A stretch of 47,573 nt of DNA, taken from assembly GCF_030813795.1 (NCBI RefSeq), contig NZ_JAUSUX010000021.1:1-47573 (forward strand). The letters run 5' to 3'. The notes under the pieces are model-generated. The model saw only the letters and a program-made list of their open reading frames with translations, searched no databases and was not told the origin of the DNA. Made by a program: the position numbers and the translations under genes. The DNA is from Desulfofundulus luciae (GTDB taxonomy: Bacteria; Bacillota; Desulfotomaculia; Desulfotomaculales; Desulfovirgulaceae). This document shows positions 7,234 through 14,909 of the stretch, one piece after another. Position 1 is the stretch's first letter. The number at the start of each line of letters is the position of its first letter.

Positions 7234-8642
7234 AGTGTGAACCGGCTACCTTTATCAACGAAGAGCAGATTAACGGCCTGCTGGAAGAAGGCCGCCGGGC
7301 GACTCCTGCCACGGCCCGGGAGATCATCGCCCGGGCGGAAGAGGCGAAGGGACTTTCCCCCTTTGAAGTGGCCGTGTTGCTGCATGTGGAGGACCAGGAT
7401 ACCCTGGACCTGATGTTTGCTACTGCCTACCGGGTTAAAGAAAGGATCTACGGCAAAAGGCTGGTTCTTTTTGCCCCCCTTTATATCAGCAACTACTGCA
7501 TCAACAACTGCCGGTACTGCGGTTACCGCCGGGACAACAAAGAACTGGTGCGGCGCCGCCTGACCATGGAGGAAATACGGGATGAAGTGATTGCCCTGGA
7601 AGCTATGGGACACAAGCGGCTGGCCCTGGAAACGGGTGAGGACCCCGTCAACTGCCCCATTGATTACGTGCTGGAAGCCATCGAGACCATCTACGCCGTT
7701 AAGGACAGGAACGGCAGCATCCGGCGGGTGAACGTGAATATCGCCGCCACCACGGTGGATGAATACCGGCTTTTGAAAAAAGCTGGCATTGGTACCTATA
7801 TCTTGTTCCAGGAAACTTACCACCGTGATACCTACCGGGCCATGCATCCCTCCGGCCCCAAGCGGGATTACGACTGGCACACCACGGCCATGGACCGGGC
7901 CATGGAGGCCGGCATTGATGACGTGGGCCTGGGCGTTTTATTTGGTTTATATGACTATAAGTTTGAAGTGCTGGGCCTGCTTTTCCATGCTTTGCATCTG
8001 GAAGAGCGCTTTGGCGTAGGTCCCCACACCATCTCGGTTCCCCGGCTGCGCCCGGCCTTGAATATCAATCTGGAGAACTTCCCTTACCTGGTTTCCGACC
8101 GGGACTTCAAAAAAATCATCGCCATTTTGCGCCTGGCCGTACCCTATACCGGCATGATTCTCTCCACCCGGGAACGGCCCGGGTTCCGGGATGAATTGAT
8201 CTCGGTGGGCATTTCCCAGATCAGTGCCGGTTCGTGTACGGGCGTGGGAGGCTACCACATGGCTTTGATGGGCGAGCACCGGGAAGAGGGAGATACTGCC
8301 CAGTTCCAGGTGGAGGATCACCGGAGCCCCGACGAAGTGCTGCGCAGCATTTGTTTATCCGGGTACATACCCAGCTTCTGTACGGCCTGTTACCGCAAGG
8401 GGCGCACCGGCGACCGGTTTATGTCTTTAGCTAAAACCGGCCAGATCCAGAACGTCTGCCAGCCCAACGCCATTCTCACCTTCAAGGAATTTCTCCTGGA
8501 CTATGCTTCTCCGGAAACCAGGCGGGTGGGTGAGGAGACCATCCAGAAACACCTGGAGTTGATCGAAAATTCCACCGTGCGTGAAGAAACCGTAGCCCGT
8601 TTGGAAATGATCGAAAAAGGACAACGGGACCTGTACTTTTAG
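7230..8642 (+). CDS. hydG: [FeFe]-hydrogenase maturase HydG (tyrosine lyase)
   Basis: HydG cleaves tyrosine to p-cresol and dehydroglycine and turns the latter into the CO and CN ligands of the H-cluster. The radical SAM motif CINNCRYC lies at residues 90-97. The C-terminal second cluster that binds the dangler iron is marked by CTAC at about residue 384 and a later cysteine in IQNVCQP. GTG 7230 is chosen because AAGGAGG sits 10 bases upstream and homology starts there; the frame stays open upstream only by chance inside hydE. The product is 470 residues, usual for the family. The gene ends the maturation operon, which a strong terminator closes 50 bases later. Confidence 0.95.
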   Translation: MKCEPATFINEEQINGLLEEGRRATPATAREIIARAEEAKGLSPFEVAVLLHVEDQDTLDLMFATAYRVKERIYGKRLVLFAPLYISNYCINNCRYCGYRRDNKELVRRRLTMEEIRDEVIALEAMGHKRLALETGEDPVNCPIDYVLEAIETIYAVKDRNGSIRRVNVNIAATTVDEYRLLKKAGIGTYILFQETYHRDTYRAMHPSGPKRDYDWHTTAMDRAMEAGIDDVGLGVLFGLYDYKFEVLGLLFHALHLEERFGVGPHTISVPRLRPALNINLENFPYLVSDRDFKKIIAILRLAVPYTGMILSTRERPGFRDELISVGISQISAGSCTGVGGYHMALMGEHREEGDTAQFQVEDHRSPDEVLRSICLSGYIPSFCTACYRKGRTGDRFMSLAKTGQIQNVCQPNAILTFKEFLLDYASPETRRVGEETIQKHLELIENSTVREETVARLEMIEKGQRDLYF

Positions 8643-8691
8643 TTTGTATTTAACATGCCTTGTGCTGGTCCGCATCCGGCGGTTCATCAAG

Positions 8692-8749
8692 TCCCCCTTT
8701 GTTACCCTGATCATTGAAAATGTCTTTGGTAGCAAAGGGGGATTTTTTT
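8692..8749 (+). terminator. Terminator of the hyd maturation operon
   Basis: A 15-base arm at 8692-8706 beginning TCCCCCTTTG is the exact reverse complement of 8728-8742, and seven T follow at 8743-8749. It is a long, strong intrinsic terminator 50 bases after hydG. Confidence 0.92.
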
Positions 8750-8873
8750 GTGGAATACGTTGGGAGGTGATAAAAAGAGATTTTTGTTAAAAAGCGGCGA
8801 TACTGCCGTTAGGCCGTTTTATATGACCGCTTATCCCTTTCAAATGACCTTTTAGCAAACTTGTATTGCTTTT

Positions 8874-8903
8874 TTGAAAAAAAGTATTATTCTGTTGTAA
8901 TAA
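8874..8903 (+). promoter_or_regulatory. Possible promoter of the hydrogen-sensing module
   Basis: TTGAAA at 8874-8879 and TAATAA at 8898-8903 are 18 bases apart in an AT-rich gap between the hydG terminator and the next gene. Both hexamers are imperfect, so this is a reasonable rather than firm call. The rest of the 8750-8990 gap holds nothing else I can name. Confidence 0.45.
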
Positions 8904-8991
8904 ACGATTTTGATGACTATCGATAACGTAAAATTATTGAATAGGGCGAATGATCAAAAAAGCTTTTTATGGCAGGTGAACGACAATCAAG

Positions 8992-9327
8992 TTGCATGTC
9001 ATTAAAAAAATGCTCAATGCCGATGTGCTCTGTGGTGCCGATCTGCTTGACACAGAGGTCACCTGCGGCTTTGGCTGTGACCTGATCAGTGACTCTTTGT
9101 GTTTTGCCAGGCCGGGTTGCCTTTTGCTTACCGGGCTTACCAATGTACAGATCATTCGTCTTGCAGAAATGGTGGAGGCACGGGCCATCGTTTTTGTACG
9201 GGGTAAGAAGCCCGGTGAAGACGTAATCAAGCTGGCGCGGGAAAAGGGCCTTCCCTTGCTGGCGACCGATCTGTTCCTGTTTGAAAGTTGCGGCATCCTC
9301 TACCAGGCGGGACTACGGAGTTCCTGA
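8992..9327 (+). CDS. DRTGG-domain protein of the hydrogen-sensing module
   Basis: A 111-residue stand-alone DRTGG domain, the small ligand-binding-like domain also found in phosphotransacetylases. The fold is read from ADLLDTEVTCGFGCDL, the strand-loop GCLLLTGLTNVQIIRLAEM, the strand AIVFVRGKKPGEDVI and the ending GLPLLATDLFLFESCGILYQAGL. TTG 8992 is the only usual start after an in-frame stop at 8977-8979; a weak AGGTG precedes it. It opens a run that continues with an ATPase-fold kinase, a sensory hydrogenase and a second DRTGG protein, an arrangement recurring in clostridia. A role in relaying a hydrogen or redox signal is inference. Confidence 0.72.
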   Translation: MHVIKKMLNADVLCGADLLDTEVTCGFGCDLISDSLCFARPGCLLLTGLTNVQIIRLAEMVEARAIVFVRGKKPGEDVIKLAREKGLPLLATDLFLFESCGILYQAGLRSS

Positions 9328-9344
9328 AACGGGGGTAAGGTGCC

Positions 9345-9758
9345 TTGCAGCTGAAGTTTCAGGTGAAGGGGATGGATTTCAGCCGGGCAGGCCAGGCCGC
9401 AACAAAGATCAAAAAAGCCTTACAACTGGCCGGTATGGACCCCGCGACCATGCGCAAGGCCATCATCATTGCCTACGAGGCGGAGATGAACATCGTCATC
9501 CATGCCTATCATGGCACCCTGACGGCCAATATCACTCCCCATAAGGTGGAAATCATCGCCGAAGATGTAGGCCCGGGTATTCCCGATATCCCCCTGGCCA
9601 TGCAGGAAGGATATTCCACCGCCCCGCCCCACATCCGGGAGATGGGCTTCGGAGCAGGCATGGGCCTGCCCAACATCAAGAAAAGCGCCGATGAACTGGA
9701 TATCCAGTCGGAAGTAAATAAAGGCACCAAACTGTGGGCGGCAGTTTTCAACAATTAG
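9345..9758 (+). CDS. RsbW-like ATPase-fold (anti-sigma-type) kinase
   Basis: A 137-residue HATPase_c protein of the RsbW/SpoIIAB class. The N-box is AYEAEMNIVIHAYHG at about residues 45-59, the G1 box is EDVGPGIPD and the G2 region is GFGAGMGLPNI; the last strands TKLWAAVF complete the Bergerat fold. It lacks a histidine phosphoacceptor domain, so it should phosphorylate or sequester a protein partner rather than start a classical two-component relay. TTG 9345 is used; there is no ATG before the conserved region. It lies 17 bases after the DRTGG gene and upstream of the sensory hydrogenase, which suggests that hydrogenase state modulates it. The partner is not identifiable here. Confidence 0.78.
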   Translation: MQLKFQVKGMDFSRAGQAATKIKKALQLAGMDPATMRKAIIIAYEAEMNIVIHAYHGTLTANITPHKVEIIAEDVGPGIPDIPLAMQEGYSTAPPHIREMGFGAGMGLPNIKKSADELDIQSEVNKGTKLWAAVFNN

Positions 9759-9836
9759 TAAGGTAAGAGTTGAACGGAACGACGGGAGACGACCGCTGCC
9801 GGGGTATGCGACAATATCCAGAAGTGGTGATTAAAA

Positions 9837-11174
9837 ATGCAGCAATATTTCCATTCAGTGCGTCTCGACGAAGAAAAATGCAAAGGGTGCACCAACTGCA
9901 TCAAACACTGCCCTACGGAAGCCATCCGGGTACGCAAGGGTAAAGCCCGCATTATCGAGGAGCGCTGTATTGACTGCGGTGAGTGTATTCGCATCTGCCC
10001 CAACCAGGCCAAGCTGGCCATCACCGATTGCCTGGAAAAACTAAAAGATTTTAAATATACCGTTGCCCTCCCTGCTCCTTCCTTTTACGGTCAGTTTAAA
10101 CCCGAAGTTACCCCCTCCCGGGTATTAAGTGCCCTGCTGGCCCTGGGCTTTCATGATGTTTTTGAAGTAGCCCTGGCGGCTGAAGCGGTTTCGTGGGCAA
10201 TCAGGCATTATATGGAAGTATGTGTTGACAGGCCCCGGCCGTTGATCTCATCAGCCTGTCCTGCGGTAGTCAGGTTAATCCAGGTGCGCTTTCCCAGCCT
10301 GCTGGAACACATCATTCCCATAGAATCTCCCATGGAAATAGCCGGGCGTATGGCCCGGGAGCAGGCCTGCCGGAAGACCGGGCTTGAACCGGACGAGATT
10401 GGAACCTTTTTCATTACTCCATGTCCCGCCAAAGTGACGGAAGTAAAACAACCTTCCGAAGGTAGATCCAGTGTCGATGGGGCCATCTCCATGGCCGTGG
10501 TTTATGGTGCTCTGCTTAAACGCCTGGAAATGCCCGCACCATACCCGGTGGCTCCCCGGGCTTCAGGAGTGGGCATTGGCTGGGGCCGGGCAGGGGGAGA
10601 AAACGAGGCCATTAAAGCCGGGTCGCTGCTGGCCGTTGACGGTATCCACAGCGTGATTAGCGTTCTGGAGGAAATAGAAAGGGGAGGCCTTACGGACATC
10701 GATTACCTGGAGGCCCAGGCCTGCACGGGAGGCTGTATCGGCGGCCCCCTGGTGCCGCAGAATCCCTTTGTGGCCCGGGTGCGCATGGGTAATCTGGTCA
10801 AGTTGTACTCTGCCGGGGAACCAGGGGACTTTCCCCGGGATTTCGACTACTATCGCCTGAAAACACCCATTCCGGCCCGCCCGGCCTTAACCCTGGCCAA
10901 AGACCCCCAGGTGGCCCTGGCCCGGCTGGAAGAGGCGGAGCGAATTTGCGCCGAACTCCCCGGGCTGGACTGCGGATCCTGCGGTTCCCCCAGTTGCCGC
11001 GCCCTGGCTGAAGATATAGTGCAGGGGTATGCCCGCCGCAGCTACTGCATCTTTGAACTGCGGGAGCGCCTGCAGCAGCTGGCGGAAGAGATGGTCGAAC
11101 TGGCCCAGAAACAGCCGCCGGCCATGGGACGGGATTGGAAACAGACAAGGGACGGGGGTGGTGAAACTGATTGA
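9837..11174 (+). CDS. Putative sensory [FeFe] hydrogenase (HydS-like)
   Basis: The 445-residue protein carries two [4Fe-4S] ferredoxin motifs (cysteines at 15, 18, 21, 25 and 44, 47, 50, 54), an H-cluster domain, and a C-terminal Fe-S domain DCGSCGSPSC at about residues 379-388. H-cluster ligand motifs are present as SSACPAVV, TPCPAK and CTGGCIGG. Alanine stands where catalytic enzymes have the proton-transfer cysteine (TSCC becomes SSAC), as in the Thermotoga sensory hydrogenase HydS, so I call it a sensor rather than a turnover enzyme. There is no quinone or NAD domain. It overlaps the next gene by 14 bases and shares the locus with an anti-sigma-type kinase. Regulation of the downstream hydrogenase is inference. 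Confidence 0.8.
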   Translation: MQQYFHSVRLDEEKCKGCTNCIKHCPTEAIRVRKGKARIIEERCIDCGECIRICPNQAKLAITDCLEKLKDFKYTVALPAPSFYGQFKPEVTPSRVLSALLALGFHDVFEVALAAEAVSWAIRHYMEVCVDRPRPLISSACPAVVRLIQVRFPSLLEHIIPIESPMEIAGRMAREQACRKTGLEPDEIGTFFITPCPAKVTEVKQPSEGRSSVDGAISMAVVYGALLKRLEMPAPYPVAPRASGVGIGWGRAGGENEAIKAGSLLAVDGIHSVISVLEEIERGGLTDIDYLEAQACTGGCIGGPLVPQNPFVARVRMGNLVKLYSAGEPGDFPRDFDYYRLKTPIPARPALTLAKDPQVALARLEEAERICAELPGLDCGSCGSPSCRALAEDIVQGYARRSYCIFELRERLQQLAEEMVELAQKQPPAMGRDWKQTRDGGGETD

Positions 11175-11553
11175 CTGGCGGGAAATAATTGCTGAACTGG
11201 AACTGACAGCCCATCACCACAATGCCCTGGCCCTTCCCCCGGTGTACGGTGCCTACTGTGGTGATATGATGAGCGACGTGCTGGCCCGTGCCCGCCGGGG
11301 TAGCCTGTGGATTACCATCCAGCGCCACCGCAATGTGATCGCCGTGGCTTCCCTGGTGGGTTTAAGCGGGGTTGTTATTTCCGGAGGCCGGGTTCCTCCA
11401 CCGGATACCGTTGCCCTGGCGGAAAAAGAAGGTGTGCCCCTTTTCTCCACACCCCTTGATAGTTTCCACGCCGCCGGCAGGTTATATTACCTGCTCACCA
11501 GGGTCGGTTTGATCAACCCGGGGGAAAATAGTATCGCCGACCCACAAAAATGA
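11161..11553 (+). CDS. Second DRTGG-domain protein
   Basis: A 130-residue DRTGG-domain protein, paralogous in architecture to the one at 8992. It shows the strand and turn YCGDMMSDVLARARRGSLWI, then VIAVASLVGLSGVVISGGRVPPP and the ending GVPLFSTPLDSFHAAGRLYYLL. GTG 11161 overlaps the end of the sensory hydrogenase by 14 bases with GGGGGTG just upstream (a second GTG at 11158 is equally possible), so it should be co-translated with the sensor. A stretch of about 115 bases without an obvious promoter separates it from the catalytic hydrogenase operon. Its ligand is unknown. Confidence 0.7.
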   Translation: MKLIDWREIIAELELTAHHHNALALPPVYGAYCGDMMSDVLARARRGSLWITIQRHRNVIAVASLVGLSGVVISGGRVPPPDTVALAEKEGVPLFSTPLDSFHAAGRLYYLLTRVGLINPGENSIADPQK

Positions 11554-11669
11554 ACGAGGACGGCTGCGCCCGCTCCGGTAGATTGAAGACCAGGACATGA
11601 AGGGAGGTGATGTATCCTTTTGGGGTCCGCTACCAGCATAGATAGACCATGAGCAAGGAGGTTGTTGTG

Positions 11670-12152
11670 ATGTCCATTGCTTGCAAGTGTAGCGGGGAAT
11701 TGAACAGTAGAATGGATGCGCTGCTTGAGCAATATCGCGGGCAGCCCTCGGCGTTAATTCAGGTGCTGCACCAGGCCCAGGGGATCTATGGCTACCTGCC
11801 CAGAAAAGTGCTGCAAAGGGTAGCCGGGGCGCTGAATGTACCCTTAAGCCAGGTTTATGGCGTGGTATCTTTCTACTCCTTCTTTACCATTCATCCCAAA
11901 GGCAAGCACCAGATCAGCGTGTGTAAGGGTACGGCCTGCTACGTGCGGGGAGCGGGGCAGCTCCTGGATCGCATCAAAGAAGAACTGGGCCTCAAGCCCG
12001 GGGAAACCACCGAAGACGGCCAGTTTTCCCTGGAAGTAGTGCGCTGCCTCGGGGCCTGCGGCCTGGGACCGGTGATCACTGTGGATGAAGACGTTCACGC
12101 CCGGGTTCAACCGGAGCGCCTGTCCGATATCCTGGCGGCTTACCGGCAATAA
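11670..12152 (+). CDS. hydC: NuoE-like [2Fe-2S] subunit of NAD(P)-linked [FeFe] hydrogenase
   Basis: The 160-residue protein is the thioredoxin-fold [2Fe-2S] subunit (HydC/HndA, 24-kDa complex I type) that sits beside the flavin subunit. Ligands are CKGTAC and CLGAC, at about residues 87-92 and 127-131. The helical N-terminus reads SALIQVLHQAQGIYGYLP, a hallmark of the family. ATG 11670 is chosen because AAGGAGG at 11655-11661 lies 8 bases upstream; an in-frame ATG at 11649 is in front of that ribosome site. It opens the catalytic hydrogenase operon. The exact symbol (hydC or hndA) depends on whether the complex bifurcates electrons, which sequence alone does not settle. Confidence 0.88.
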   Translation: MSIACKCSGELNSRMDALLEQYRGQPSALIQVLHQAQGIYGYLPRKVLQRVAGALNVPLSQVYGVVSFYSFFTIHPKGKHQISVCKGTACYVRGAGQLLDRIKEELGLKPGETTEDGQFSLEVVRCLGACGLGPVITVDEDVHARVQPERLSDILAAYRQ

Positions 12153-12170
12153 GTGATGGGAGGGATTCCC

Positions 12171-12749
12171 ATGATGGAAGAACTGGCTCACCACATCCTG
12201 GACGTCGCCAGGAATTCCCTGGAGGCCGGGGCTACCCGGGTGGAGATTACCGTCGAAGAAGATCCGACCGGCGACCTGTTGCGTTTTTCCGTGGTTGACA
12301 ACGGTTCCGGGATTCCTCCATACGTCCAGCGCCAGTTGGCCAACCCGTTTTTTACCACCAAAAGCGGTAAAAAGGTGGGTCTCGGGTTGCCCTTTTTGCA
12401 GGCGGCGGTGGAGCGGTGCGGCGGCAACCTGGAAATAAGGAGTGATGTTGGACGCGGTACAACGGTTGTAGCTACATTCCCTTATTATTGCTGGGACCGT
12501 CCCCCCCTGGGGGATATGCCCCGGACCATCGTCAGCCTGCTGGTGGGCAATGGCCATCTGGACCTGTGCTACCGTCACATTTTCAACGGTCAGAGCTTTG
12601 AGCTGGATACCGGGGAAATCCGGTCTCGCCTCAAAGGGATACCCCTGGATACACCGGAGGTACTGCTCTGGCTGCGCCAGTACCTTGCCGAAAATTTAAA
12701 CATCCTAAGCGGAGGTGGTGGGTATGAAGTCGCTCGCCGAGCTGGATAA
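12171..12749 (+). CDS. ATPase-fold protein inside the hydrogenase operon
   Basis: The 192-residue protein has a histidine-kinase-like ATPase domain at about residues 1-110: N-box DVARNSLEAGA, G1 VVDNGSGIP, F-box NPFFTTK and G2 VGLGLPFL. The remaining 80 residues are a domain I do not recognise, starting around PRTIVSLLVGNGHLDL. A dimerisation/phosphoacceptor helix is lacking. ATG 12171 (or 12174) follows GGGAGG by about 8 bases. The gene ends 26 bases inside the next gene. Such a protein between the NuoE and 2Fe-2S subunits recurs in clostridial hydrogenase operons, but its function is not established. A regulatory kinase acting on the complex or with the sensor hydrogenase is plausible. Confidence 0.78.
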   Translation: MMEELAHHILDVARNSLEAGATRVEITVEEDPTGDLLRFSVVDNGSGIPPYVQRQLANPFFTTKSGKKVGLGLPFLQAAVERCGGNLEIRSDVGRGTTVVATFPYYCWDRPPLGDMPRTIVSLLVGNGHLDLCYRHIFNGQSFELDTGEIRSRLKGIPLDTPEVLLWLRQYLAENLNILSGGGGYEVARRAG

Positions 12750-13080
12750 ACTCAGGGAGAAGCTGCAGGAGGAGATGCGCCTGCGGGAGGGCAAGGAGGA
12801 CGTTAAAGTGGTGGTGACCATGGGCACCTGCGGGATTGCCTCGGGGGCCCGGGAGGTGCTCACTGCCATCCTAGAGGAAATCAGCAAGAGGGGACTGAAG
12901 GGTGTAACGGTAACCCAGACCGGGTGTGCCGGCCTGTGTCATTGCGAGCCGCTGGTGGAAGTGGAAAGGCCCGGCCGGGATAAGGTTACCTACGGCCACG
13001 TGGATGAGAAAAAAGCGCGGGAAATTGTGGTTTCCCACCTGGTCAACGGCCAGATAATTAAAGAGTGGACTATTAAGTAG
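12724..13080 (+). CDS. HndB-like thioredoxin-fold [2Fe-2S] ferredoxin
   Basis: A 118-residue (2Fe-2S) ferredoxin of the thioredoxin-like type, comparable with HndB of NADP-reducing hydrogenases. After a charged helix comes the strand VKVVVTMGTCGIASGA and then the ligand loop GCAGLCHCEPLVEV; these cysteines bind the cluster. ATG 12724 lies behind GGAGGTGG at 12711-12718 and inside the end of the preceding ATPase gene, giving translational coupling. It is expected to extend the electron wire of the hydrogenase. The same fold is repeated at the N-terminus of the next, larger subunit. Confidence 0.85.
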   Translation: MKSLAELDKLREKLQEEMRLREGKEDVKVVVTMGTCGIASGAREVLTAILEEISKRGLKGVTVTQTGCAGLCHCEPLVEVERPGRDKVTYGHVDEKKAREIVVSHLVNGQIIKEWTIK

Positions 13081-13099
13081 ATAAGTAGGGGGGGTTGGT

Positions 13100-14893
13100 A
13101 TGGAACTTTACAGGGCTCATGTTCTGGTCTGTGCCGGGGCCGGGTGTATTTCCTCGGGGTGCCAGGCAGTAAAATCTGCCCTGGAAGAGAGCATAGACAG
13201 GCTGGGTTTAAAGCGCGAAGTGAAGGTGGTTGAAACCGGCTGTATGGGTCCCTGCGACCTGGGCCCGGTAATTGTGGTTTATCCCGAGGGAGTGTTTTAC
13301 CGCCAGTTAAAACCCGCGGATGCAGTGGAAATCGCCGAAGAACATTTGTTAAAGGGGCGGGTAGTGGAGCGCCTGCTGTACAAGGCGCCCGAAAACGGCA
13401 AGACGGCGGTGACCTCCGATCAGATAGATTTCTTTAAAAAGCAGACCCGCATTGCCCTGCGCAACACGGGAATCATCAACCCTGAATCGGTGGAAGAATA
13501 CATTGCCCGGGACGGGTACCGGGCTCTGGGCAAAGTGCTTACCACCATGACCCCGCAAGAAGTCATCGAGTGCATCAAAAAATCCGGCTTGCGGGGGCGG
13601 GGCGGCGCAGGATTTCCCACCGGCTTGAAGTGGGAGTTTTCGGCCAAAGCACCGGGGAAGCCCAGGTACGTGGTCTGCAACGCCGACGAGGGCGATCCGG
13701 GCGCCTTTATGGATAGAAGTATTCTCGAAGGGGACCCCCATAGCGTGCTGGAAGCCATGGCCATTTGCGGTTACGCCATCGGCTCCAACCAGGGTTATGT
13801 CTATGTCCGGGCCGAATACCCCCTGGCGGTGCAAAGATTGAGCCTGGCCATCGAAAAGGCCCGGGAATACGGCCTGCTGGGAGAAAACATCTTTGGCACG
13901 GGCTTTAGTTTCGACGTAGAAATCCGGGTGGGAGCCGGCGCCTTTGTCTGCGGCGAGGAAACGGCCTTGCTGGCTTCCATTGAAGGCCGCCGCGGTGAAC
14001 CAAGGCCCAGACCTCCCTTTCCCGCCCAGGAAGGCCTCTGGGGAAAGCCCACGGTGATCAACAACGTGGAAACGTGGGCAAACATTCCGCCCATTATCCT
14101 GAAAGGGCCCGAATGGTTTGCCTCGATCGGTACGGAGAAGAGCAAGGGAACGAAGGTCTTCGCCCTGGCCGGTAAAGTAAACAACACCGGTCTGGTTGAG
14201 GTGCCCATGGGTACCACCTTGAGGGAAATTATCTTTGATATTGGCGGTGGCATCCCGGGAGGCAAGCAATTCAAGGCCGCGCAGACGGGAGGCCCCTCCG
14301 GCGGTTGCATCCCGGCCCGTTACCTGGACGTGCCGGTGGATTACGAGTCGCTGACCCGGCTGGGAGCCATCATGGGTTCCGGCGGCTTAATTATCATGGA
14401 TGAGGATACCTGTATGGTGGACCTGGCCCGGTTCTTCCTCGAGTTTGTCCAGGACGAGTCCTGCGGCAAGTGTTCCCCCTGCCGCATCGGCACCAAGCGC
14501 ATGCTGGAGATTGTGGAGCGGATCACCCGGGGCGAAGGCCGGGATGGAGATATCGAGCTTCTGGAAGAGCTGGGGCACGGCATCAAGTCTTCCGCCCTGT
14601 GCGGCCTCGGACAAACCGCACCCAATCCCGTGCTCAGCACCATCCGCCACTTCCGTGACGAATATGAGGCCCATATATACCACAAGAAATGTCCCGCCGG
14701 AGTTTGCCGCGCCTTGATGGTGTACGCTATAGACGAAGAAAAATGCAACGGTTGCGGGCGCTGCGCCCTGGTGTGCCCGGCCGGGGCCGTTTACGGAGAG
14801 AAAAAGAAGCCCCACCGGATAGACCTGGAAAAATGCCTCCGGTGCGGCACGTGTATGGAAAAGTGCAAGTTTGGTGCTATCTATACCATTTAA
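13100..14893 (+). CDS. hydB: NuoF-like flavin subunit of [FeFe] hydrogenase (HydB/HndC)
   Basis: The 597-residue subunit oxidises or reduces NAD(P)H. Order of domains: thioredoxin-fold [2Fe-2S] (residues 1-95, GAGCISSGC and GCMGPC), NADH/FMN Rossmann-like domain with [13 protein letters not shown] at about 165-177 and [15 protein letters not shown] domain, the [4Fe-4S] domain [13 protein letters not shown] at about 453-465, and a C-terminal pair of [4Fe-4S] motifs [11 protein letters not shown] and [11 protein letters not shown]. This full set is typical for HydB of trimeric bifurcating hydrogenases and HndC. Start ATG 13100 has GGGGGG-rich sequence upstream. It is followed after 16 bases by the catalytic subunit. 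Confidence 0.93.
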   Translation: MELYRAHVLVCAGAGCISSGCQAVKSALEESIDRLGLKREVKVVETGCMGPCDLGPVIVVYPEGVFYRQLKPADAVEIAEEHLLKGRVVERLLYKAPENGKTAVTSDQIDFFKKQTRIALRNTGIINPESVEEYIARDGYRALGKVLTTMTPQEVIECIKKSGLRGRGGAGFPTGLKWEFSAKAPGKPRYVVCNADEGDPGAFMDRSILEGDPHSVLEAMAICGYAIGSNQGYVYVRAEYPLAVQRLSLAIEKAREYGLLGENIFGTGFSFDVEIRVGAGAFVCGEETALLASIEGRRGEPRPRPPFPAQEGLWGKPTVINNVETWANIPPIILKGPEWFASIGTEKSKGTKVFALAGKVNNTGLVEVPMGTTLREIIFDIGGGIPGGKQFKAAQTGGPSGGCIPARYLDVPVDYESLTRLGAIMGSGGLIIMDEDTCMVDLARFFLEFVQDESCGKCSPCRIGTKRMLEIVERITRGEGRDGDIELLEELGHGIKSSALCGLGQTAPNPVLSTIRHFRDEYEAHIYHKKCPAGVCRALMVYAIDEEKCNGCGRCALVCPAGAVYGEKKKPHRIDLEKCLRCGTCMEKCKFGAIYTI

Positions 14894-14909
14894 AGCTGGA
14901 GGGAGAGAC

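Noticed and set aside
13349-14310. Long open frames antisense to the flavin subunit gene
   Set aside because: Translations are antisense images of a GC-rich conserved gene and have no recognisable domain.
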